Source: Neptunomonas sp. (lineage in GTDB: Bacteria > Pseudomonadota > Gammaproteobacteria > Pseudomonadales > Balneatricaceae). From it: 5,612 bases of DNA. The notes beneath the pieces were generated by a model, which worked only from the letters and a program-made list of their open reading frames with translations, had not been told where the DNA came from and ran no database searches. A program made the position numbers and the translations under genes. The stretch is from the NCBI GenBank assembly GCA_004195305.1, contig SDWN01000817.1, positions 1 to 5,612 on the forward strand. The letters run 5' to 3'. Positions 1 to 5,276 of the stretch are shown in pieces. Every line of letters starts with the position of its first letter. Position 1 is the stretch's first letter.

Positions 1-19
1 AGATGTGTATAAGAGACAG
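1..19. other. Tn5/Nextera mosaic-end adapter (sequencing artefact)
   Basis: The first 19 bases, AGATGTGTATAAGAGACAG, are identical to the Tn5 transposase mosaic end used in Nextera library preparation. It sits exactly at the window edge, and the reading frame of a permease gene begins directly after it. This is leftover adapter rather than a resident transposon: no transposase and no second end are visible. Bases 1-19 should be ignored in any biological reading, and the 19/20 junction is not a genomic junction. Confidence 0.96.
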
Positions 20-396
20 CAGCTATGCGGCTTGATGGCGGAATAAACCCCCAGCGGCACGGACAGACAGATAATAATCAGGGTGGCGCCGAACACCAGC
101 TCCAGCGTTGCCGGGAGTTTTTTCAGGATCACATCCAGCGCTGGCTGCTTGAAGAAATAGGAGGTTCCCAGATCACCCTGCAGCGCCTTCCCGGCAAATC
201 GCAGGTACTGGGTCAGAAATGGATCATTCAGGCCCAGCTCATCACGCAACTCCTGGCGTTCCGCTTCGGACACAGACTGTCCCACCAGCTCGCGCAGCGG
301 GTCGCCCAGATTATCCTGGATCGAAAAGCTCAGCAGACTGATAACAAACATGACGACGAGTGCCTGCAGCAGGCGTCGAATAGTAAATGCGATCAT
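20..396 (-). CDS. ABC transporter permease, DppB/OppB type (3'-truncated by contig end)
   Basis: Membrane permease subunit of a Dpp/Opp-type ABC importer, which would form the inner-membrane channel with a DppC-like partner. Only 125 codons remain of a family that is usually a little over 300 residues; the adapter at 1-19 cuts it off. The protein starts MIAFTIRRLLQALVVMFVIS. A first membrane segment lies at residues 9-26. The periplasmic N-terminal domain holds the family signature GDLGTSY (74-80), followed by LPATLEL (94-100), and a second membrane segment begins near 100 (LVFGATLIIICLSVPLGVYS). The start is the ATG at 396: an in-frame TGA lies upstream, and a weak GAG Shine-Dalgarno precedes the start. 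The ATP-binding loop, DppC and ATPases would lie beyond the window edge. It lies downstream of, and on the same strand as, the binding-protein gene at 705-2261, so the two probably form one importer operon despite a 308-bp gap. The substrate is unknown; the fold assignment is secure. Confidence 0.9.
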
Positions 397-704
397 GGCG
401 AAGATCTCGTACAGTACGGCGCCAAACCAACGGAGTGGCGCAGTAGATCAGTGTTAAGTCCTAAAGCACTCCTGAATCGGAGCTGGGTCTTACGGAACAT
501 CCATCAACAATGGGGGGCTTCGACTTTCAGGGGGCAGACAGCGAGTTGGCTAAACAGAATCAGCAACCTGAGAGTCAAAACCCAGCCGGGCTAGCCGTTC
601 GTGGGTCCGTATTGGCACCCGCTGACGAATAACCCGGCAAGGATGACCGCAATGGCTCAGAGCCGTGACCTCAGGCCACGGATATCAGCCATTGCCGGGG
701 ATCG
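397..704. other. Intergenic gap between permease and binding-protein genes
   Basis: No convincing gene is seen on either strand in these 308 bases; the open plus-strand frame here is the shadow of the permease and its leader. It holds a long stem-loop at 647-698 next to the binding-protein stop. A second, weaker imperfect hairpin has TTCGT/ACGAA arms (598-602/625-629) and GGGT/ACCC (603-606/617-620). A lone TTGACT on the minus strand (573-578) looks like a -35 element, but only a poor -10 (TTTAGC, 549-554, 18-bp spacer) follows. The permease may therefore depend on read-through from the binding-protein promoter, or on a weak promoter of its own. Confidence 0.55.
647..698 (-). terminator. Long stem-loop after the binding-protein stop (attenuator or mRNA-stabilising hairpin)
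   Basis: Outer arms GCAATGGCT (649-657) and AGCCATTGC (687-695) pair perfectly over 9 bp and extend as CC/GG across a one-base bulge. Inside, CCGTG (663-667) pairs with CACGG (677-681). The hairpin starts within about 10 bases of the binding-protein stop codon. No T-run follows on the minus strand, so it is not a classical intrinsic terminator. In importer operons such hairpins often protect the binding-protein mRNA and reduce expression of the downstream permeases; that role is inferred here. Confidence 0.6.
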
Positions 705-2261
705 TTACTCTTCGATCACCAGGTCGCCCAGGTAGGGGAAGTTCATCACGTTAACCACCGACTCGACGTTGACGTTCTTAGCCGCAGCCCAAGCCAGATT
801 CTGCCAGTGCAGCGGAACGAAGGCCGCCTCATCAAACAGAATCTGCTCGACCTGCTGCAACAGTGCGGCGCGCTTGGTCGGATCGGTCTCGGTGTTGCTC
901 TGTTTTACCAGCGCGTCCACCTGGGTGTTGCAGTAGTTACCGCTGTTGTACTGACCGGCACCGGTGTCCTTATTAGAGCACTGCGTCAGGAACTCGGTGA
1001 AGTTGGCCGAGTCTTCGGTATCGGCATGCCAGCCGATCATCATCATGTCCGCAGCACGGGCATCAAACTCGGGCCAGTACTGCGCCTTGGGCATGGTCTT
1101 CAGATCGACCTTGATGTTGATCTTGGACAGCATCGACGCCACAGCCTGGGCGATCTTGGCATCGTTCACGTAACGGTTATTCGGTGCCATCATGCTGATC
1201 GAGAAACCGTTCTCGTAACCGGCCTGCTTCATCAACTGCTTGGCTTTTGTCAGGTCATAGCGTGGCTTGAGGCTCTCCTTATAACCGGCATACCCCTTGG
1301 GCCCCTGCTGAGCGGCAGTGGTAGCGAAGCCCTTCATGATCTTCTTGACGATGCCTTCGTTATTGATCGCATGCACGATCGCCTGACGCACGCGCACATC
1401 TTTAAACTCTTCACGTCGCTGCTGGTTCATCTGGAAAGTGATGATCCGGGTCCCCCCCAGTGTCACCAGCTCAACCTTGCCATTGCCATTGATGCGCTTG
1501 TGATCCGTTGGCGGAACCGGTGCAATAAAGTCCACATCACCCGACAGCAGGGCTGCAACGCGGGTCGGTGCTTCCTTGATAGGGGTCATCACGATCTTAT
1601 CGACGTTGCCTTTGGAAGCCTTATCCCAATAGCCGGAAAAACGTTCCAACTCAACTTTAACCCCCTGCTCGCGACTGGTCACAATAAAAGGACCTGTGCC
1701 GGAAACGTTGGTAGAAGCAAAAGAGTTACCATGCTTGACCAGCAGGTCTTTAGCCTGACCGTTGGCGTCGGTGCCGCTGTAGAACTTGGAATCCATCGGG
1801 AAGATATAGGTCGCAGAGTGCATCACCAGCGGATAAGGCTCGGTGGTGACCAGATCGAAGGTCGTATCATCGATGACGTTGATGCCTTCGAACGCGCTGA
1901 ACACGCCTTTGAAGTCGGGACTGCTCTGCAACCGCTCAAAGGTCCAGCGGACATCTTCAGCGGTCAATGGGTTACCGGAATGGAAGGTCACGCCCTTGCG
2001 CAACGTAAAACGCGTAGTCTTGGCATCGATACGCGCCCAGCTCTCGGCCAGACGGGCGTCAAACCCCAGATCCTTGTTCCAGCGAACCAGCGGATCAAAG
2101 TTCAGGTGCGACTGCTGCAGGGTCCCCCCGGACAACTGCTCATGCGGATCCAGCGAAACGGGATCGGCATCGTAGGCCATCTTCAGGGTGGCCGCCTGGA
2201 CACTCAGGGAGAGTCCCAGTGTCAGTGCTGCACCCGCGATCAGAAAACTGATTTTTTTCAT
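705..2261 (-). CDS. ABC transporter substrate-binding protein, family 5 (Dpp/Opp-like), periplasmic
   Basis: Periplasmic receptor that captures a small solute and delivers it to an inner-membrane ABC permease. The 518-residue length is usual for the SBP_bac_5 family. It begins with a typical signal peptide (MKKISFLIAGAALTLGLSLS, then VQA), with cleavage predicted after residue 23. The family signature region at about residues 70-107 is clear: RLAESW, then FTLRKGVTFHSGNPLTAEDV. The only two cysteines, Cys428 and Cys444, lie in the C-terminal lobe and could form a disulfide. The start chosen is the ATG at 2261: AAAGGA (2270-2275) lies 8 bases upstream of it, whereas the in-frame GTG at 2267 is only 2 bases from that site. 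Its partner permease follows on the same strand at 20-396, supporting an importer operon. Dipeptide, oligopeptide, nickel, glutathione and opine binders all share this fold, so the substrate cannot be named from sequence alone. Confidence 0.93.
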   Translation of the reverse strand: MKKISFLIAGAALTLGLSLSVQAATLKMAYDADPVSLDPHEQLSGGTLQQSHLNFDPLVRWNKDLGFDARLAESWARIDAKTTRFTLRKGVTFHSGNPLTAEDVRWTFERLQSSPDFKGVFSAFEGINVIDDTTFDLVTTEPYPLVMHSATYIFPMDSKFYSGTDANGQAKDLLVKHGNSFASTNVSGTGPFIVTSREQGVKVELERFSGYWDKASKGNVDKIVMTPIKEAPTRVAALLSGDVDFIAPVPPTDHKRINGNGKVELVTLGGTRIITFQMNQQRREEFKDVRVRQAIVHAINNEGIVKKIMKGFATTAAQQGPKGYAGYKESLKPRYDLTKAKQLMKQAGYENGFSISMMAPNNRYVNDAKIAQAVASMLSKINIKVDLKTMPKAQYWPEFDARAADMMMIGWHADTEDSANFTEFLTQCSNKDTGAGQYNSGNYCNTQVDALVKQSNTETDPTKRAALLQQVEQILFDEAAFVPLHWQNLAWAAAKNVNVESVVNVMNFPYLGDLVIEE

Positions 2262-2330
2262 CGTCACTGTCCTTTCAGGAAAGCCCCACTGCAGGTCGGT
2301 ATCAACCCGACTCAGGGTACCTGGATTGTT

Positions 2331-2359
2331 GTTATAGTTTTTACATGCTAATTATTCAC
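2331..2359 (-). promoter_or_regulatory. Candidate sigma-70 promoter of the binding-protein gene
   Basis: On the minus strand, TATAAC (2331-2336) matches the -10 consensus at five of six positions. Seventeen bases upstream lies a poor -35, GTGAAT (2354-2359). Transcription would start about 60 bases ahead of the ATG at 2261. The weak -35 suggests activator dependence or a different promoter; judged by eye only. Confidence 0.3.
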
Positions 2360-2389
2360 CGCTGAGACTAAGTGAGATAGCAAGACAGA

Positions 2390-2405
2390 CACAATCGAAA
2401 TTGTG
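2390..2405. promoter_or_regulatory. Perfect inverted repeat, possible operator upstream of the binding-protein gene
   Basis: CACAAT and ATTGTG are perfect 6-bp arms around a 4-base centre CGAA. The site lies about 30 bp upstream of the candidate -35 of the binding-protein promoter, a usual place for an activator. The regulator is unknown. Confidence 0.35.
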
Positions 2406-2433
2406 ACACGCGCCTATGCATAAAACGCATATG

Positions 2434-2450
2434 ACCGCGCAATACGCGGT
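2434..2450. repeat. Perfect GC-rich inverted repeat
   Basis: ACCGCG (2434-2439) and CGCGGT (2445-2450) flank the five bases CAATA. It could be a small RNA hairpin or a protein-binding site in the divergent promoter region. The TTT that follows on the plus strand is too short to call it an intrinsic terminator. Confidence 0.4.
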
Positions 2451-2488
2451 TTGAGCGTAGCAGCCAGCCCCTTCATAAAATATCCGGA

Positions 2489-2505
2489 CTTGGTTGCTAA
2501 CCAAG
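2489..2505. promoter_or_regulatory. 17-bp inverted repeat, candidate operator of the phasin promoter
   Basis: CTTGGTT (2489-2495) and AACCAAG (2499-2505) are perfect 7-bp arms around GCT. The repeat overlaps the -35 hexamer of the candidate phasin promoter at 2494-2521, as expected for a repressor site. PHA genes are often controlled by a repressor such as PhaR that leaves DNA when granules form. Whether this site is bound by such a protein is inference. Confidence 0.4.
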
Positions 2506-2521
2506 AATTCTTTTCTACACT
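2494..2521 (+). promoter_or_regulatory. Candidate promoter of the phasin gene
   Basis: TTGCTA (2494-2499) as -35 and TACACT (2516-2521) as -10 are separated by 16 bp; each matches the sigma-70 consensus at four of six positions. The start of transcription would leave a leader of about 110 bases before the GTG at 2640. The palindrome at 2489-2505 overlaps the -35. Confidence 0.3.
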
Positions 2522-2639
2522 CAATGCACCGGTTCGGCATCAACACAGGATCAGGGGGATGGATGTGGATGCCCCCCTCTTTAAATGGTCAACAATTGTT
2601 TTTAAAGGAAATGACTCACACCAAAACGAGGAATTAAAC

Positions 2640-2999
2640 GTGAAACAGAAACAGCAGAGCACCGACTGGTCGGGGCCACTACAGCCGCTAGTTGATCTGG
2701 CAATGATCAACTTCAACGCTGCGCAAAGATGTGCGGAAATACAATCTAACTTTATCTCCTATCTTCTGGATGCAAACCTCAAACAGCTTCAGGCGCTGGC
2801 TGACACCAAGGACCCGAAGAGTGCTCTTACCAGCCAACTCGCATTTATCCAAGCAATCGATAGCAGATGGTGCGATACGGCCGAACAAGAGATCGAGACG
2901 GCACGGGATGTTCAGCATTCGATTACAGGGATACTGGAAAAAAGTATCCAGGATGCAGCGCTACCTGAGGCGTTTAGTAACCCTCTTCTGAAGCATTAA
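2640..2999 (+). CDS. phaP: Phasin family protein (PHA granule surface protein)
   Basis: Small amphipathic helical protein expected to coat PHA granules, limiting their fusion and assisting the synthase. The 119-residue product is almost wholly helical in character and carries the phasin pattern: PLVDLAMINFNAAQRCAEIQ (residues 16-35), then LKQLQALADTKDPKSAL (47-63), whose KDPKSAL resembles the conserved segment of the family, and a final helix with ARDVQHSITGILEKS (88-102). There is no signal peptide or membrane segment. The GTG at 2640 is preferred because GAGGAA (2628-2633) lies 6 bases upstream. An in-frame ATG at 2559 would add 27 residues behind a poorly placed AGGGGG, and looks less phasin-like. 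It lies 250 bp upstream of phaC on the same strand, which strongly supports the role. A length of about 115-120 is normal for short gammaproteobacterial phasins. The same frame stays open for 72 codons after the TAA. Confidence 0.82.
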   Translation: MKQKQQSTDWSGPLQPLVDLAMINFNAAQRCAEIQSNFISYLLDANLKQLQALADTKDPKSALTSQLAFIQAIDSRWCDTAEQEIETARDVQHSITGILEKSIQDAALPEAFSNPLLKH

Positions 3000-3002
3000 C
3001 GC

Positions 3003-3040
3003 CGTTGCCAGGCGCGCCTTCATACCCAACAGCGGCAACG
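3003..3040 (+). terminator. Stem-loop just after the phasin stop (partial terminator or processing hairpin)
   Basis: CGTTGCC (3003-3009) and GGCAACG (3034-3040) form a perfect 7-bp stem with a 24-base loop, beginning 3 bases after the phasin TAA. The loop contains the palindrome AGGCGCGCCT (3010-3019), which could form its own stem. No T-run follows. It may set a phasin-to-synthase expression ratio by partial termination or by protecting the phasin mRNA. Confidence 0.4.
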
Positions 3041-3071
3041 CAGTTCTACGGGGGCTGCGCCAACGCCTAGC

Positions 3072-3131
3072 CTGCCGAGCGTTGATCTGCCGAGCTTTGG
3101 CTTACTGAGTTCTGGCCTGCTGGACAGCGCT
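3072..3131 (+). repeat. Decaying 15-bp tandem repeat, four units
   Basis: Units are 3072-3086, 3087-3101, 3102-3116 and 3117-3131. The first two share CTGCCGAGC exactly and then diverge as GTTGAT and TTTGGC; the third and fourth are clearly weaker copies. The period is five codons, and in the phasin frame it reads LPSVD, LPSFG, LLSSG, LLDSA. Confidence 0.55.
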
Positions 3132-3249
3132 CGCAGTCAATCTAAGACACTCCGGCATCAACCCCCAGACGCCAGCAACCAGAAGTCAATCGCGGACACG
3201 GACCCAGGCTTGCGATAACGACGTTCTGACCCATTTCAGGAGAGTTAAC

Positions 3250-4953
3250 ATGAACGCTATTGAGCTCAAGGTTCAGAGCGATCAAAGGCCACAACCTAAC
3301 GCTGCTGACCCTTTCGGCATGTTTGATGCCTGTCGACAAGTGCAACAGGCCTGGCTAGATCAGCCCCAGGCGTTATCGCGAAAATTGTTCGAGCTAGGCA
3401 CCGGCCTCGCGACCCTGCAGCTACAAACCGCCTGTCATCTTGCCGGGAGTAACCAATGCGATCTTGTCCCTGCGGTCAGCTACGACGAGCGATTCCAGGA
3501 CCCTATTTGGGAGGAGAACCCGTTTTTCGATCACCTCAAGGAGATCTACCTGCTGTATACCCATTGGCTGGAAGACGCCATCTATGCCACTCCTGAGCTA
3601 TCCGAACCGGCACGCCTCAAGGCGGGATTCCAAGCCCGACAGATCCTTAATGCGATCGCGCCAGGTAACTTCTTCTGGACCAACCCTGCTGCACTCCAGC
3701 GCTGCCTCGAAACCGGCGGATCGAGCCTGATCGATGGCATGAGCAATCTACTCAGTGATGCCCAGCAGGGTAGTATACGAATGGTCGACGAGGATGCGTT
3801 TACAGTCGGGGAAAACCTGGCCACCACAGCAGGGGCTGTGGTTTATCGCAACGAACTACTGGAGGTATTACAGTTTGCAGCAACCACGGAACGGGTCCAT
3901 CAGGTTCCGATCGTGCTTATATCACCCTGGATTAACAAATACTACATCCTTGATCTAACCCCCGCCAAGAGCCTGATCAGCCACCTGACCGAGCAGGGAT
4001 TTACCGTATTCGTCACCAGCTGGAAGAATCCGGGACCTGAGCTGCGCGATACCAGTCTCGACGACTACATGCTCAAGGGAGTACTGCAGACGGTCGAGGT
4101 CGCCCGTCAGATCTGTAACGGATCTCAGGTACATCTCACCGGGTACTGCATCGGCGGCACTGTCGTCGCAGCCCTGATGGCCTGGTTAAATAGCGTAGAT
4201 ACAGAAGAGCTCCCTGTCGCCCACTGGTCGCTGCTCACCACCTTGGTGGATTTTAGCAATCCGGGTGAGATCGGGGTGTTCATCGATGAACCGGGCATCG
4301 AGCATCTGGAACAATGCATGGCTGAGACGGGCTTCCTGGAAGGCAAAGATATGGCTGGCACCTTTCGCGCCCTGCGCTCCAACGGCCTGATCTGGCACCA
4401 ATTTATTCACAACTATCTGCTAGGAAAAGACGCACCTAAATTCGATCTTTTGTACTGGAATACGGACTTCACCCGAATGCCCGCAAAGATGCACTCTTTT
4501 TATCTGCGCGAGCTTTATCTCAACAACCGGCTGGCACAACCGGACGCCCTCAGTTTGGGGGAACGCAAGCTTAACCTCAAGCGCATCACCCAGCCGCTGT
4601 ACGCGGTGGGCGCAGAGCAGGATCACATCACCCCCTGGAAGGAGACCTTCAAAACGACCCAGCTCGTCGGCGGCCCCGTGCGTTATGTACTGGCCACCTC
4701 CGGTCATATTCAAGGGATTATTAGTCCGCCGGTGACTCCGCCTAAACGCCGCTATTGGGCTGGCAATGTAGAAACGGGTTGTTCAGCTGAAGCCTGGTGC
4801 GAGGGTACTGATAAAGCGCCCGGTTCCTGGTGGCAAGACTGGGTGACCTGGCTACGCCCCCAGTGCGGCCCGCAGCAAGCGCCACCCTCGCTCGGCAGCG
4901 ACCTCCATCCTGCGCTCGCCGATGCACCGGGCCAGTATGTGCTGGAGCGCTGA
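3250..4953 (+). CDS. phaC: Class I poly(R)-hydroxyalkanoate synthase
   Basis: Polymerises (R)-3-hydroxyacyl-CoA into PHA, releasing CoA, at the surface of cytoplasmic granules. The 567 residues fit a single-subunit class I enzyme. The N-terminal PhaC_N domain (about 20-220) shows DPIWEENPFF (84-93) and GNFFWTNP (139-146). The alpha/beta-hydrolase core has PWINKYYILDL (226-236) and the lipase-like box GYCIGG with nucleophile Cys300 (298-303). It also has YWNTDFTRMP (402-411), catalytic Asp458 in GAEQDHITPW, and His486 in SGHIQG. All three catalytic residues are present. The box resembles GFCVGG/GYCIGG of class I synthases rather than GACSGG of Pseudomonas class II enzymes, suggesting short-chain monomers. 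AGGAG (3238-3242) lies 7 bases before the ATG. The gene follows the phasin gene on the same strand and probably shares its transcript, although the 250-bp spacer could hold another promoter. No phaA or phaB follows, so monomer supply must be encoded elsewhere. Confidence 0.97.
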   Translation: MNAIELKVQSDQRPQPNAADPFGMFDACRQVQQAWLDQPQALSRKLFELGTGLATLQLQTACHLAGSNQCDLVPAVSYDERFQDPIWEENPFFDHLKEIYLLYTHWLEDAIYATPELSEPARLKAGFQARQILNAIAPGNFFWTNPAALQRCLETGGSSLIDGMSNLLSDAQQGSIRMVDEDAFTVGENLATTAGAVVYRNELLEVLQFAATTERVHQVPIVLISPWINKYYILDLTPAKSLISHLTEQGFTVFVTSWKNPGPELRDTSLDDYMLKGVLQTVEVARQICNGSQVHLTGYCIGGTVVAALMAWLNSVDTEELPVAHWSLLTTLVDFSNPGEIGVFIDEPGIEHLEQCMAETGFLEGKDMAGTFRALRSNGLIWHQFIHNYLLGKDAPKFDLLYWNTDFTRMPAKMHSFYLRELYLNNRLAQPDALSLGERKLNLKRITQPLYAVGAEQDHITPWKETFKTTQLVGGPVRYVLATSGHIQGIISPPVTPPKRRYWAGNVETGCSAEAWCEGTDKAPGSWWQDWVTWLRPQCGPQQAPPSLGSDLHPALADAPGQYVLER

Positions 4954-4981
4954 ACGTTCTGGTCAAGCATCGCCTATTCAT

Positions 4982-5016
4982 GGTGGCGGCATCAGCGCCA
5001 CCTAACAGGTCGTTTT
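4982..5016 (+). terminator. Probable phaC transcription terminator
   Basis: GGTGGCG (4982-4988) and CGCCACC (4996-5002) form a perfect GC-rich 7-bp stem with a 7-base loop, starting 28 bases after the phaC stop. A TTTT tract follows at 5013-5016, about 10 bases beyond the stem, so the T-run is displaced and short. Position and stem strength favour a terminator, but an imperfect one. Confidence 0.5.
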
Positions 5017-5179
5017 CCTACTGCCTGCTGAGACGATAAGGAACAGCCACAATGATATTACGCCCTAAACTCACCGGTTAGCCATGATCTTCAGCCATCA
5101 CAGCGCCAAGTCATGAGCATACGAGTTTGCGAGAATAGATCGGCTGAATCAGGGTTGAGCGTTGTGGGTAATCAGGTAT

Positions 5180-5207
5180 CTCTTTATTTAACTCTTTATT
5201 TAACTCT
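5180..5207. repeat. 12-bp direct tandem repeat, two and a third copies
   Basis: CTCTTTATTTAA occurs at 5180-5191 and again, identically, at 5192-5203, followed by a partial CTCT (5204-5207). The stretch is much more AT-rich than its surroundings. It is probably a slippage product; no protein-binding role can be assigned. Confidence 0.85.
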
Positions 5208-5276
5208 GTTTCGGCATCGTGTTCCTGCGGTGGCCGCCACCCCTTTAACCCTAATATGCCTATATTGCCCATATCA

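Larger units (their letters stand above)
2262..2639. other. Divergent intergenic region between the importer and PHA operons
   Basis: These 378 bases separate the minus-strand binding-protein gene from the plus-strand phasin gene, so they should carry promoters for both. No gene is supported here, although the phasin frame is open upstream of its start as far back as 2424. The region is AT-richer than its flanks and contains four inverted repeats: CACAAT/ATTGTG (2390-2405), TATGC/GCATA (2415-2431), ACCGCG/CGCGGT (2434-2450) and CTTGGTT/AACCAAG (2489-2505). It also has a 10-bp palindrome AACAATTGTT at 2591-2600, near two copies of TTTAAA (2580-2585 and 2601-2606). Confidence 0.7.
3000..3218 (+). 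other. Open in-frame continuation downstream of the phasin stop
   Basis: After the TAA at 2997-2999 the same frame has no stop until the TAA at 3216-3218. It encodes 72 residues, including a Pro/Ser-rich stretch with LPSVD, LPSFG, LLSSG and LLDSA. Counted from the GTG, the combined frame would have 192 codons including the internal TAA, close to the size of longer phasins. It has no start of its own (no ATG with a Shine-Dalgarno is apparent). It may be a former phasin tail, a read-through tail, or chance; the 119-residue phasin is complete without it. Confidence 0.3.
4954..5276. other. Non-coding region between phaC and the convergent small membrane-protein gene
   Basis: These 323 bases separate two genes that point toward each other, so terminators rather than promoters are expected. 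It contains a stem-loop with nearby T-run at 4982-5016, a 12-bp tandem repeat at 5180-5207, and a 13-bp palindrome GGTGGCCGCCACC at 5229-5241. The only translation-like signal is a nine-residue frame at 5052-5081 behind TAAGGA, which is too short to call a gene. Confidence 0.7.

Noticed and set aside
25..594. A 189-codon plus-strand frame
   Set aside because: It opposes the DppB-type permease fragment and runs into the intergenic gap; the product is low-complexity and Gln-rich with no family features.
807..2351. A 514-codon open frame on the plus strand
   Set aside because: It is antisense to the binding-protein gene over nearly all its length. The translation has no recognisable fold, while the minus strand encodes a full family 5 binding protein with signal peptide.
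2352..2546. A 64-codon minus-strand frame in the divergent promoter region
   Set aside because: It covers the palindromes and candidate promoters, has no good Shine-Dalgarno, and its cysteine-rich translation resembles no family I know.
2611..2637. Eight-codon leader frame (MTHTKTRN) ending 2 bases before the phasin GTG
   Set aside because: AAAGG lies too close to its ATG, and there is no run of regulatory codons or attenuator pairing. Translational coupling is possible but unsupported.
2451..2639. N-terminal extension of the phasin frame upstream of the GTG
   Set aside because: The frame is open, but the added residues do not look like phasin, and the GTG at 2640 has a well-spaced GAGGAA. 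The ATG at 2559 remains the main alternative.
4125..4981. Several minus-strand frames of 72-97 codons opposite phaC
   Set aside because: All are shadows of a complete phaC with intact catalytic residues.
5052..5081. Nine-residue frame (MILRPKLTG) after TAAGGA
   Set aside because: Too short to distinguish from chance in a non-coding spacer.
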